Shown here one piece after another: positions 8,609 to 17,197 of a stretch of 64,000 nucleotides of DNA; within the stretch, counting starts at the first letter, position 1; every line of letters starts with the position of its first letter. Below the pieces are notes generated by a model. That model saw nothing but the letters and a program-made list of their open reading frames with translations. It was not told where the DNA came from and searched no databases. Source of the stretch: Deefgea salmonis (GTDB lineage Bacteria; Pseudomonadota; Gammaproteobacteria; Burkholderiales; Chitinibacteraceae); assembly GCF_020531905.1 (NCBI RefSeq), contig NZ_JAJAWG010000005.1:140606-204605 (forward strand), in the 5' to 3' direction. Both the position numbers and the translations under genes were made by a program.

Positions 8609-9691
8609 GTGGACTCTTGGTTTACGCAACTTGATACGCTGTTGTTTGAAACGCCTGAAATCCATAGTGTGCTGTTGGCCATTTTGGTGATTGTTGCGGT
8701 GAATGCCTTGCTGGCTTATTTGCTGCGTCTGGTGACGCGGCTGGCGCACAAATCCAATACCCGCTGGGATGATGTGCTGGTGCATGCTGCTCGTCCGGCT
8801 TTGCGCAGCTTGGTTTGGGTGCTGGGGATTAGCTATATTTTGACGCTGATTCCACAGTATTTGCATGTCAATCTCGTCGGCTTAACGTCGCCATTACGCA
8901 GTGTCGGGGTGACGCTGTGCTTGGCTTGGTTCTTATTTCGCCTCATCGCGTTGACCAGCAAAAGCTTTTTGAGTGATCGCTATGAGCGCGGCGAAAGTGT
9001 CGACTCCACGACGGTCGATGCTTTATCTAAACTGGGTCGCTTAATCGTCGTGATTGCCACCGCGCTGAGCATTTTGCAGACACTCGGTTTTAGTGTCTCA
9101 GGCGTGCTCGCGGCGGGTGGGATTGGCGGTTTGGCAGTGGGTTTTGCCGCCAAAGATTTACTGGCCAATTTTTTTGGTGGCTTGACGATTTATTTGGATC
9201 GACCGTTTAGCGTCGGTGAATGGATTCGTTCGCCGGATAAGCAGATTGAAGGCACGGTAGAAAAAATTTCTTGGCGGCATACGCGGATTCGCGGGTTTAA
9301 TAAAAACCCGATTTATGTGCCCAATGCGATCTTTACCACCATCGTGGTCGAAAATCCTTCGCGTATGACGCATCGCCGGATTCGCGAAACCATCGGTCTG
9401 CGTTATGACGATATTGCCCAAGTGCATAGCATCGTGAACCAGATTAAGCTGATGTTAGATGCGCATCCCGAGATTGATTCGACGCAAACTACCATCGTCA
9501 ATTTCAATCAATTTGCCGCCTCATCGCTGGATATTATGTTGTATGCCTTCACCAAAACCACCGATTGGGTGCGTTTTCATGCGGTGAAACAAGATGTGTT
9601 ATTGCAAATTGCCGCCATTATTGAGCAGCACCACGCCCAAATTGCGTTCCCAACGCGCACCGTGCATATTCAAGAGCCGCCAGAAGCTTAA
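8609..9691 (+). CDS. MscS-family mechanosensitive ion channel
   Basis: Inner-membrane channel that opens on membrane tension during hypo-osmotic shock. The 360-residue protein has membrane segments at about 18-42, 64-83, 96-115 and 143-162. The pore helix follows (about 164-196, GVLAAGGIGGLAVGFAAKD then LLANFFGG), then the MscS beta domain (DRPFSVGEWIRSPD, VPNAIFTT) and the alpha/beta cytoplasmic vestibule to residue 360. The start is GTG at 8609 with an AAGGA 8-12 bases upstream. It is slightly longer than E. coli MscS (286) because of an extra N-terminal helix pair, closer to the YbdG/YnaI style. Confidence 0.93.
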   Translation: MDSWFTQLDTLLFETPEIHSVLLAILVIVAVNALLAYLLRLVTRLAHKSNTRWDDVLVHAARPALRSLVWVLGISYILTLIPQYLHVNLVGLTSPLRSVGVTLCLAWFLFRLIALTSKSFLSDRYERGESVDSTTVDALSKLGRLIVVIATALSILQTLGFSVSGVLAAGGIGGLAVGFAAKDLLANFFGGLTIYLDRPFSVGEWIRSPDKQIEGTVEKISWRHTRIRGFNKNPIYVPNAIFTTIVVENPSRMTHRRIRETIGLRYDDIAQVHSIVNQIKLMLDAHPEIDSTQTTIVNFNQFAASSLDIMLYAFTKTTDWVRFHAVKQDVLLQIAAIIEQHHAQIAFPTRTVHIQEPPEA

Positions 9692-9743
9692 TGCTGCCAA
9701 TGAGATGGATTAGCGCTGCGCTGATTTCATCCGACCACGCTCC

Positions 9744-9773
9744 AACCGCTCGACTGAATTCGAGCGGTTTTTT
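9744..9773 (+). terminator. Rho-independent terminator after mscS
   Basis: A 10-bp perfect stem AACCGCTCGA / TCGAGCGGTT with a 6-base loop, followed by TTTTTT. Confidence 0.9.
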
Positions 9774-9971
9774 GATGTGCGGCTGCAAGCCACTTGTTGT
9801 GCTTATCGATGTATTGGCTTCTAGCGTACAGAATTCAAAAGCTGCATTGAAATACCCTATAAATTTTGTTCAATAGATCGCTGTCGGTGTGGAACTCATT
9901 GCTGAGCGTGAGGTCTGAATGAGCTGAGATCAGCCGTACTATTTTATTGATTCATAAAAAGGGGAATTGAG

Positions 9972-10475
9972 ATGGGTTTGTTTGATATGTTCAAGAGCGA
10001 CACTAGCACGACGATGAGTCCACATTTCGCTTTTGCGACGGGCTTGCTGTATATGATGTCGGCCGATGGCGAGATGGATAATGAAGAAGTCGGCCATTTG
10101 CTATCGGTATTGGGCGGCGAAAAATCAAGCAGTGGTGCAATTGGTGTTGGCGCGCAAAATCGTCAATTGCTCGATCGGGCTTTGGCGTATCGTCAAAAAA
10201 ATTCGATTGATACCTTCTTGGCCGAAGCGACGCCGGTATTAACCGACGCGCAAAAAATGTGCATTTTGATGAATCTGCTCGATTCAGCATTCTCGGACGG
10301 CGAAGCCGAGCCAGAAGAACAAGCTTTGTTTGCCAAGATTCAAGCGGCATTTGGCATTAGCGATGAGCGTTTTAAACCGTTTTTCCAAGTGTTAATGGTG
10401 AAAAACGACCGCGCCGTGTTTGTAAACAAAGATCATCCCAGCAATCAAGCCGGCTATACCGTGCAACTGAATTGA
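9972..10475 (+). CDS. TerB-like (DjlA-N/tellurite-resistance-type) domain protein
   Basis: A 167-residue protein with an alpha-helical TerB-type domain. It shows the paired acidic loops typical of that fold: ATGLLYMMSADGEMDNEE near the N-terminus and LLDSAFSDGEAEPEEQALF in the second repeat. The function of stand-alone TerB-like proteins is not settled (metal binding or stress association). It is monocistronic, with a strong Shine-Dalgarno (AAGGGGAA) and a terminator directly behind it. Confidence 0.8.
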   Translation: MGLFDMFKSDTSTTMSPHFAFATGLLYMMSADGEMDNEEVGHLLSVLGGEKSSSGAIGVGAQNRQLLDRALAYRQKNSIDTFLAEATPVLTDAQKMCILMNLLDSAFSDGEAEPEEQALFAKIQAAFGISDERFKPFFQVLMVKNDRAVFVNKDHPSNQAGYTVQLN

Positions 10476-10496
10476 TGCCAGACTAAATCGCAAAAC

Positions 10497-10523
10497 AACC
10501 GCCAAATTATCGGCGGTTTTTTT
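10497..10523 (+). terminator. Rho-independent terminator
   Basis: Stem AACCGCC / GGCGGTT with an 8-base loop and a run of seven T. Confidence 0.9.
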
Positions 10524-10854
10524 ACGCCTGTATTTTCATTCGCCGATCAATGGGTATATGCCGCCAAAGCATGTGCAATCAGTATTGGATATGAATACCC
10601 AGATGGATGATGGGAGGGCACAGGCTTATTGTATGGCGCAGTGAGGTGCAGAAACGGCGCTTTATTTCTTTCTGTTTCCTTTTGTATGTATATACATTTG
10701 CTTTTTAAATGAGTCAGCAAAGTGCTGGCAAATACATGATACTGATGGGGATGGCTCGGATGCTACGCAGCGTTTGTCGACGGTGCGATTTTGGGTCGAG
10801 TGGATATTGAGCATCGCAATGCAGGCAAAATAATGGTTTGGCTGGAGTCAAAGG
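10524..10854. other. 331-bp intergenic region before the histidine kinase
   Basis: No gene is recognised. It contains a 12-bp perfect palindrome ATGTATATACAT at 10686-10697, which could be an operator for a dimeric regulator. The longest ATG-started frame there is about 28 codons and looks random. Confidence 0.5.
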
Positions 10855-12486
10855 ATGAGGCAAGAGACAAAGCAACAGTTTAAAAAGCTAGAATGGTCGG
10901 CGATATTGGCGCTGCTGTGTGCGGTTTTGGCGGCTATTTTTGTTTATCTTAGCTATGTCACTTTGGCTGAACGGCAAGCGGCAACAGAGCGTCGCTATCA
11001 ATCGTATTTATTGGCTGAGCAAATGCGTTTAAGCTCTGATCAATTAACGTTAATGGCCCGTGCTTATGCGGCGACCGGAAATACCAAGTTTTTGCAATTT
11101 TATAATCAAATTCTTGATATTCGAAACGGCATTCGTCCTAGACCAGAAAATTATCATCGGGTGTATTGGGATTTATTAATGCCCCATCAAGGCGTTCCGC
11201 CTTTTCCTGATGGTCAAACAGTGAGTTTGCGGCAATTATTTGATCAAAATGGTTTTACTGAGCAAGAATTACTTCAGTTGCACGCCGCGCAAGCCAGTTC
11301 GGATCAATTGGCTGATTTAGAAAAAAATGTGTTTAAATTGGTGGCGCAAAATAAACCCAAAACGGATGGCAATTATGTTACGCCAGCGGCAGTGAGTCAG
11401 CTCTATGGCGAAGCTTATTTGCAGGCGAAAAGCCAGATTATGTCGCGGGTTAATGAGTTTTATCATTTGCAAGAGGCTAGAAATGCCGCCAGTGTTGCTC
11501 ATGCTGTCAATAAAAACAACCTGATGATTAGCTTTGCTATTTTGAGTTTTATTGGCTTGGTGATTAGCTCTCTATTTAATTTTAGAGTAAGAGCGCAATT
11601 TGCGGATCAATTTATTGGCGACCTACAAAATGAAGTCACCGAGCAAACAAATATTATCATCGAAAAGAATCAAGAATTAACGCATGCTTTTGATTTAATG
11701 GCCAAGGCGCAGAAAAATCTGATTGAAACAGAAAAAATGGCTTCCTTAGGCGCTTTAGTCGTTGGCGTGGCGCATGAAATTAATACGCCGGTTGGAATTT
11801 GCATTACAGCGACGAGTTATATGGAAGAAGAAAATAATGAATTAAGTAAAATGGTTTCTGATCAGTCATTGAAGAAGAAATCATTAGAAAACTACTTGGA
11901 AAAATTTGATCAAAGTATTAAATTGTCACTCAAAAATCTACATCGAATTGCGAGTATTATTAATAACTTTAAAGAAGTAGCGGTCGATCAGGATGTGGAT
12001 GTTTTTTCTTCAATTGATTTAAAGGAAGATATTCAATACATGGTTGATGAGGTGATGTTGAGTAATCAGTATAATCAAAATCAAATTACAATTTATGTAC
12101 ATTGCGATGAACAATGGATTTGCCTGTGCTATCCCGGCGTTTTAATTAAAGTGTTAAGGCAGTTACTTAAAAACGCGTTGATTCATGCTTTTGATGCTGG
12201 CGCCAATGGCCAAATCGATGTGGTGGTGGCGAAAATAGAGCATTACTATCAAATTAGCGTGCAAGATAATGGCAAGGGAATGCAAGAGCTTGAGCAGCTT
12301 AAAATTTTTGATCCGTTTTATACCACCAAGCGCAATCAAGGCGGCATTGGTTTAGGCTTGCCGATTGTTTTTAATTTGGTAACGCAAAAATTAGGTGGCT
12401 CGATTCGTTGTACTTCGGTGGTTGGGCAGGGCACGTGTTTTCAAATAAAAATTCCAGTTGAGGGCAAATCGGTCGATCTTACTTAA
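10855..12486 (+). CDS. Membrane sensor histidine kinase (orphan)
   Basis: A 543-residue kinase. Membrane segments at about 14-36 and 222-244 enclose a ~185-residue helical periplasmic sensor region. A coiled coil (250-295) leads to the dimerisation/phosphoacceptor helix with His307 in LVVGVAHEINTPVG. The ATPase domain follows with N box LRQLLKNALIHAFD, G1 box VQDNGKGM, F box FDPFYTTK and G2 box GIGLGLP. No response regulator adjoins it and it has no receiver domain, so its partner is elsewhere. It is more AT-rich and asparagine-rich than its neighbours. Confidence 0.93.
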   Translation: MRQETKQQFKKLEWSAILALLCAVLAAIFVYLSYVTLAERQAATERRYQSYLLAEQMRLSSDQLTLMARAYAATGNTKFLQFYNQILDIRNGIRPRPENYHRVYWDLLMPHQGVPPFPDGQTVSLRQLFDQNGFTEQELLQLHAAQASSDQLADLEKNVFKLVAQNKPKTDGNYVTPAAVSQLYGEAYLQAKSQIMSRVNEFYHLQEARNAASVAHAVNKNNLMISFAILSFIGLVISSLFNFRVRAQFADQFIGDLQNEVTEQTNIIIEKNQELTHAFDLMAKAQKNLIETEKMASLGALVVGVAHEINTPVGICITATSYMEEENNELSKMVSDQSLKKKSLENYLEKFDQSIKLSLKNLHRIASIINNFKEVAVDQDVDVFSSIDLKEDIQYMVDEVMLSNQYNQNQITIYVHCDEQWICLCYPGVLIKVLRQLLKNALIHAFDAGANGQIDVVVAKIEHYYQISVQDNGKGMQELEQLKIFDPFYTTKRNQGGIGLGLPIVFNLVTQKLGGSIRCTSVVGQGTCFQIKIPVEGKSVDLT

Positions 12487-12533
12487 GTATGGGTAGCAAA
12501 GTGTTATGAGAAGACGTTAGACCAGGCATCCTC

Positions 12534-12586
12534 GCCGCAGACCGTGCATTGAGTACAGTAGGACAAAACGCGACTAGAAAGACGGG
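12534..12586. repeat. Dispersed ~53-bp repeat, copy 1
   Basis: The segment begins GCCGCAGACCGTGCATTGAG and ends AAAGACGG. It resembles 36689-36742 (GCCGCAGACAGTACATCAAG ... AAAGACGG) at both ends, with a more divergent middle. Both copies lie between genes. Similar short elements are familiar from Neisseriales intergenic regions, but that link is from memory only. Confidence 0.4.
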
Positions 12587-12701
12587 GATTAAGGACTTTA
12601 GTGAGCGTCGCTTGTGACAAGCGAACGTGTTGGCGTGATTGAGGGCAGAGCCTGAATGATTGACTTCATTTGGGCTTTATTTATGGCGGATGGAGTTAGG
12701 T

Positions 12702-13331
12702 ATGCAATTGGTGATTGGGAATAAAAATTACTCTTCATGGTCTTTGCGGCCGTGGCTGGGGATGAAAGTTGCGGGAATTAAATTTGACGAAGTGGCACAT
12801 GATTTGTACGCGCCCAATGCCTTGGCGGCGCGCTTGCAGTTCTCGCCTAGCGGCAAAGTGCCGGTTTTAATCGATGGTGATCTGCATATTTGGGATAGCT
12901 TAGCGATTGCAGAATATTTGGCGGAACGTTATCCAGCGGCCAAATTATGGCCACAAGAGATCGTAGCGCGCGCTTATGCACGCTCGGTTTGCGCTGAAAT
13001 GCACGCTGGATTTTCGGCTTTACGCACGATGTGTCCTATGGATGTGACTCAGAGACATTCGGTGGTGATGAACGATGCGCTGCAGGCGGATATTGATCGG
13101 GTATTGGCGATTTGGCATGATTGCCGCGCGCGGTTTGCTGGGCATGGCGAATTTTTGTTTGGGCATTTTTCTTGGGTGGATGCTTTTTTTGCGCCGGTGG
13201 TGACGCGCTTTGTAACTTACGGTATTTCTGTTCCTGCGCCATTAGATTTATACATGAATGCAGTGCTAGCCTTGCCATCAATGCAAGAATGGCGGGTTGA
13301 GGCGCGAGCAGCGTTAAGTCTTGCTGTATAG
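12702..13331 (+). CDS. Glutathione S-transferase family protein
   Basis: A 209-residue protein starting MQLVIGNKNYSSWSLRPWLG. The N-terminal thioredoxin-like domain has the Ser/Ser region at residues 10-12, SPSGKVPVL (cis-Pro glutathione-binding loop) and IWDSLAIAEYLAERYP (the conserved D/E-S pair that binds the gamma-glutamyl group). The C-terminal all-helical domain runs from about residue 90 to the end, with FGHFSWVDAFFAPV. The substrate is unknown. The ATG at 12702 follows GGAGTTAGG; the longer frame from 12660 adds residues foreign to the family. Confidence 0.9.
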   Translation: MQLVIGNKNYSSWSLRPWLGMKVAGIKFDEVAHDLYAPNALAARLQFSPSGKVPVLIDGDLHIWDSLAIAEYLAERYPAAKLWPQEIVARAYARSVCAEMHAGFSALRTMCPMDVTQRHSVVMNDALQADIDRVLAIWHDCRARFAGHGEFLFGHFSWVDAFFAPVVTRFVTYGISVPAPLDLYMNAVLALPSMQEWRVEARAALSLAV

Positions 13332-13362
13332 CTGGATTAGATCGGCAATCAGCGCCAAAAAC

Positions 13363-13383
13363 AGCGGCTTTTCGCCGCTTTTT
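13363..13383 (+). terminator. Rho-independent terminator after the GST gene
   Basis: Stem AGCGGC / GCCGCT with a 5-base loop and a following T-run. The dusB promoter begins immediately after it. Confidence 0.8.
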
Positions 13384-13384
13384 G

Positions 13385-13413
13385 TTGCCTATTTTTTAGG
13401 CACGATGTAGAAT
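13385..13413 (+). promoter_or_regulatory. Sigma-70 promoter of dusB-fis
   Basis: -35 TTGCCT (13385-13390), 17-bp spacer, -10 TAGAAT (13408-13413). Transcription would start near 13420, leaving about 25 bases of leader before the dusB ATG. This supports the ATG over an in-frame TTG at 13427. Confidence 0.75.
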
Positions 13414-13444
13414 CCGCGCCTTCCCCTTGGATGATTTGAATGCC

Positions 13445-14458
13445 ATGCAGATTGGCCCGTATCAGTTAAAAAATAATCTGATCGTTGCGCCCATGGCGGG
13501 AGTGACTGATCGTCCTTTTCGTCAATTGTGTAAGCAGTTTGGCGCTGGGCATGCGGTCTCCGAAATGATGACTAGCGATGTGGCTTTACGTTCAAGTCAA
13601 AAATCTTTGCTGCGCGCTAATTTTGACGGTGAACTGGCGCCAATTTCGGCGCAGATTGCCGGCTCAGATCCCAAAATGTTGGCCGAAGCGGCGCGGTTTC
13701 AAGTCGCCAATGGCGCGCAAATTGTCGATATCAATATGGGCTGCCCAGTCAAAAAGGTCTGCAATAAGCTGGCGGGTTCGGCTTTATTGCAAAACGAGCA
13801 ATTGGTTGGCGATATTTTGGCTGCGGTGGTTAATGCCGTTGACGTGCCAGTCACGTTAAAAACCCGCTTGGGTTTTGCCAATGGCGCGGAGAATATTTTG
13901 CGCGTTGCCGAGCTGGCCGAGAACGCTGGGATTGCTGCGTTGGCGATTCATGGCCGCACGCGGGAAGACATGTATCACGGGCAGGCAAGGTATGACTTGA
14001 TTCGCGCAGTCAAAGAATCGATTTCGATTCCGGTGATTGCCAATGGCGATATCGATAGTCCAGCCAAAGCGGCTTTGGTGCTCAAAGAAACCGGGGCTGA
14101 TGCGATTATGATTGGCCGTGCGGCACAAGGCCGACCTTGGTTATTCCGTGAAATTGCGCATTTTTTGGCGACGGGAGAAACCTTACCGCCGCCCGAAGTG
14201 CTAGAAATTCACGGCGTATTGCTGGGGCATTTGGACGATTTATATGCGTTTTATGGTGAGTATTCCGGTTGCCGCATCGCCCGTAAGCATATTGCTTGGT
14301 ATACCAAGGGTTTACATGGCAGTAATGAATTTAGGCAAACGATGTATGCCGAGGAAAGCACCGCTGGACAAGCGCTAGCGGTCGATACCTACTTAAAAAG
14401 CTTGCTCAATTTTGGCGAGCGATTGCAATACCGCAACACAGCGAACGAGTCAGAATAG
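13445..14458 (+). CDS. dusB: tRNA-dihydrouridine synthase B
   Basis: FMN enzyme that reduces uridine in the tRNA D-loop. The 337-residue product begins MQIGPYQLKNNLIVAPMAGV and has the FMN-binding APMAGVTDRPFR motif, NMGCPVKKVCNK with the catalytic Cys, LAIHGRTREDMYHG, PVIANGDI and GADAIMIGRAAQGRPW. It is followed 54 bases later by fis, the same dusB-fis operon as in enterobacteria, where the promoter is growth-rate controlled. Confidence 0.95.
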   Translation: MQIGPYQLKNNLIVAPMAGVTDRPFRQLCKQFGAGHAVSEMMTSDVALRSSQKSLLRANFDGELAPISAQIAGSDPKMLAEAARFQVANGAQIVDINMGCPVKKVCNKLAGSALLQNEQLVGDILAAVVNAVDVPVTLKTRLGFANGAENILRVAELAENAGIAALAIHGRTREDMYHGQARYDLIRAVKESISIPVIANGDIDSPAKAALVLKETGADAIMIGRAAQGRPWLFREIAHFLATGETLPPPEVLEIHGVLLGHLDDLYAFYGEYSGCRIARKHIAWYTKGLHGSNEFRQTMYAEESTAGQALAVDTYLKSLLNFGERLQYRNTANESE

Positions 14459-14512
14459 CGTAACAGCTGTGTGATGAAGACAATAACGAACACCGAAAAA
14501 TCGGGAGATTGA

Positions 14513-14752
14513 ATGACTACCCCCACCGACTTGATTGCAACGGCAATTAATGAATCGCTCGCGCAGTATTTTAATGACCTTGATGGTGAGCCGCCGAGTG
14601 CATTGTATGAAATGGTTTTGGCTCGCATGGAAAAGCCGCTCTTGGTGAATGTGCTGCAGCGCGTTGAGGGTAATCAATCGCGCGCTTCAGAAATGCTTGG
14701 CATTAATCGCAATACCCTGCGTAAAAAATTACAAGCCTACGATTTGTTATAA
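14513..14752 (+). CDS. fis: Nucleoid protein / DNA-binding regulator Fis
   Basis: A 79-residue Fis homologue. The C-terminal helix-turn-helix region [20 protein letters not shown] then [12 protein letters not shown] is strongly conserved, and the N-terminal dimerisation part (about 1-40) is shorter than the 98-residue E. coli protein, as usual in betaproteobacteria. Fis activates stable-RNA promoters and shapes the nucleoid. It is co-transcribed with dusB. Confidence 0.94.
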   Translation: MTTPTDLIATAINESLAQYFNDLDGEPPSALYEMVLARMEKPLLVNVLQRVEGNQSRASEMLGINRNTLRKKLQAYDLL

Positions 14753-14796
14753 ATCGACCCCTGTGGGGTCTAGTTTCAATTCAAACAGAGGAAAGC

Positions 14797-16362
14797 ATGA
14801 TGAGCAAAATTACCCGTGCCTTGATCAGCGTATCGGATAAAACTGGTGTTTTAGCATTTGCCCAAGCCTTGCATCAGCAAGGTGTCGAGATTCTTTCGAC
14901 GGGTGGCACAGCTAAATTATTCGCCGATCACGGTCTACCCGTGATTGAAGTTGCCGATTACACCGGCTTTCCTGAAATGCTCGATGGCCGCGTGAAGACT
15001 TTGCATCCAAAAATCCACGGTGGCATTTTAGGCCGTCGTGATTTAGACGCGCATGTGGCCACGATGGGCGAGCATGGCATTGGTAATATTGATTTAGTCT
15101 GCGTGAATCTGTATCCGTTTGAAGCTACGATTGCCAAACCCGATTGCAGCTATGAAGACGCGATTGAAAACATCGACATCGGTGGCCCAGCCATGGTGCG
15201 CTCAGCCGCCAAAAACCACGCGCACGTGGCGATTGTCACTGATGCGGCGGACTACGATTTATTGATCGAAGAAATGCAAGCTAACGGCGGCGCATTGGCT
15301 TTGGCAACGCGCAAAAACTTGGCGAAAAAAGCCTTTAGCCATACTGCCGCGTATGACGGCGCGATTTCAAATTACCTGACGGCATTGACTACCGACGGTG
15401 AAAAAGCGATTTACCCAACGCGCTTAAACTTGCAGTTCGAAAAAGTGCAAGACATGCGTTACGGCGAAAATCCACATCAATCAGCAGCGTTTTACCGTGA
15501 TTTGGATCCAGCAGCAGGCAGCTTGGCCAATTACAAGCAGTACCAAGGTAAAGAATTGTCGTACAACAATATCGCCGATTCGGATGCCGCGTGGGAATGC
15601 GTGAAGCAATTTGCCGAACCAGCCTGTGTGATTGTAAAACACGCCAATCCTTGCGGCGTTGCCGTGGGTAAAGACAGCTATAGCGCATACCGCCTAGCCT
15701 TAGCGACCGATACCACCAGTGCCTTTGGCGGGATTATTGCTTTTAATAAAACCGTAGATGCCGATACCATTGAAGCGGTTTCGACGCAATTTTTGGAAGT
15801 ATTGATTGCGCCAGCCTACACGGCAGAAGCATTGGCTTTGATCGCCAAAAAACAAAATGTACGTGTATTGGAAATCGCGATTGAAAACGGTGAAAACCGT
15901 TTTGATATCAAACGCGTTGGTGGCGGTCTGTTGGTGCAAACACCAGACGTTCACGCGCTTTTACTGAGCGATTTGAAAGTCGTTACCAAATTGCAACCGA
16001 CGCCTGAACAGTTGAAAGATCTGTTGTTCGCGTGGAATGTGGCCAAGTTTGTTAAATCGAACGCGATTGTGTTCTGCAAAGGCGGCCAAACACTGGGCGT
16101 TGGCGCTGGCCAAATGAGCCGTGTGGATTCAACTAAAATTGCCGCGATTAAAGCGCGCAACGCTGGGTTGGAATTACGCGGTTCAGTCGCAGCGTCAGAT
16201 GCTTTCTTCCCGTTCCGTGATGGCGTGGATGTGATTGCCGAAAACGGTGTGTCAGCCATTATTCAACCAGGCGGTAGCTTGCGCGATGAAGAAGTGATTG
16301 CGGCGGCCGACGAACACGGTATCGCAATGGTGATGACTGGCATTCGTCATTTCCGTCATTAA
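14797..16362 (+). CDS. purH: Bifunctional AICAR transformylase / IMP cyclohydrolase
   Basis: Catalyses the last two steps of IMP synthesis in purine biosynthesis. The 521-residue product has an N-terminal MGS-like cyclohydrolase domain (about 1-150: [42 protein letters not shown]). The C-terminal transformylase domain has [13 protein letters not shown], the KHANPCGVA catalytic Lys-His, and [12 protein letters not shown] near the end. Tandem ATGs occur at 14797 and 14800 behind GAGGAAAG; the second gives the usual [10 protein letters not shown] start and is equally likely. Confidence 0.97.
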   Translation: MMSKITRALISVSDKTGVLAFAQALHQQGVEILSTGGTAKLFADHGLPVIEVADYTGFPEMLDGRVKTLHPKIHGGILGRRDLDAHVATMGEHGIGNIDLVCVNLYPFEATIAKPDCSYEDAIENIDIGGPAMVRSAAKNHAHVAIVTDAADYDLLIEEMQANGGALALATRKNLAKKAFSHTAAYDGAISNYLTALTTDGEKAIYPTRLNLQFEKVQDMRYGENPHQSAAFYRDLDPAAGSLANYKQYQGKELSYNNIADSDAAWECVKQFAEPACVIVKHANPCGVAVGKDSYSAYRLALATDTTSAFGGIIAFNKTVDADTIEAVSTQFLEVLIAPAYTAEALALIAKKQNVRVLEIAIENGENRFDIKRVGGGLLVQTPDVHALLLSDLKVVTKLQPTPEQLKDLLFAWNVAKFVKSNAIVFCKGGQTLGVGAGQMSRVDSTKIAAIKARNAGLELRGSVAASDAFFPFRDGVDVIAENGVSAIIQPGGSLRDEEVIAAADEHGIAMVMTGIRHFRH

Positions 16363-16404
16363 TCAGCAAAGCCGCTGCGCTGTTGATGCACTGTAGCGGT
16401 GTCG

Positions 16405-16551
16405 TTAATTGGTCGCCATTAAATGGGCGACCAGAATACCCATAAAAAATATAAATAATAACAAGCGAATCAGTCGATTGATCAAAGCTTGCTGGCATCT
16501 GGATGTTGAGCCGTATTTTCGGTTATTACGCCTTGCCAGTTGGTTTTGCAT
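16405..16551 (-). CDS. Putative 48-residue single-span membrane protein
   Basis: On the minus strand an ATG at 16551 opens 48 codons. They encode a basic N-terminus (MQNQLARRNNRKYG), then QQALINRLIRLLLFIFFMGI and LVAHLMATN: an amphipathic lead-in and one strongly hydrophobic helix. This architecture is typical of small inner-membrane proteins. There is no strong Shine-Dalgarno and I know no homologue. It lies between purH and pagP, antisense to both. Confidence 0.35.
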   Translation of the reverse strand: MQNQLARRNNRKYGSTSRCQQALINRLIRLLLFIFFMGILVAHLMATN

Positions 16552-16622
16552 CCATGTTGAACTCAGCTCGCATCTCACGGGAAGATGAAAAACATTTTTA
16601 ACTCTTCGAATGATTCAAAATA

Positions 16623-17174
16623 ATGACATTTAAAAAAATATGGGCAATGTGTATCGGGCTATTGTTCGCTGCCAATGTATCGGCAGCCGATTGTGCTAAC
16701 TGGTGGCTGTTTGATAAGGCTTGCGCCAATATCAGCAGCATCTGGGATGAGGGCGAAACGGGTTTGTTGGTGTCTGGCTACGCTTGGCATAATCGCAGCA
16801 CCTATGATCGAGATAAAATCGATAACTATAACGAATTGGCGTATGGCGGCGGTCTTAGCTTGTATCGCAGCTTACCCAATAATAATGAAGAAATGATTTA
16901 TGCGATGATGTTTTCTGATTCGCATAGCAAGCCTGAGACCCATATCGGCTATGCCTATATGTGGTATTGGAATGTCTTAGGTCCACTCAAAGCGGGGGCG
17001 GGTTTGACTGCGGGTTTGTTCTCGCGCAGTGATATCGGCAGTTATGTCCCGCTGCCTTTTGCCTTGCCTTTAGTTGCGCTGAAATATGACAAAGTTAATC
17101 TGTATGCGACTTATATTCCGGGTAGTAGCAATAATGGCAATGTGTTGTTTATATTTTCCCGCTTTGATTACTAA
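16623..17174 (+). CDS. pagP: Lipid A palmitoyltransferase PagP-like protein
   Basis: Outer-membrane beta-barrel enzyme that moves palmitate from phospholipid to lipid A, giving resistance to cationic peptides. The 183-residue precursor has a signal peptide (about 1-21, cleaved after VSA). PagP landmarks follow: GYAWHNRSTYD with the catalytic His, LAYGGGLSLYR, MMFSDSHSKPE with the Asp-Ser pair, GYAYMWYW, GAGLTAGLFSR, and the C-terminal strand NVLFIFSRFDY ending in an aromatic residue. It sits between purH and purD in the same direction but probably has its own promoter in the 260-bp gap. Confidence 0.9.
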   Translation: MTFKKIWAMCIGLLFAANVSAADCANWWLFDKACANISSIWDEGETGLLVSGYAWHNRSTYDRDKIDNYNELAYGGGLSLYRSLPNNNEEMIYAMMFSDSHSKPETHIGYAYMWYWNVLGPLKAGAGLTAGLFSRSDIGSYVPLPFALPLVALKYDKVNLYATYIPGSSNNGNVLFIFSRFDY

Positions 17175-17197
17175 TCAGCGCTTGGAGTAAGAAAGAA

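Noticed and set aside
9691..9876. 61-codon ORF after mscS
   Set aside because: It runs through the mscS terminator hairpin and has no ribosome-binding site or protein-like composition.
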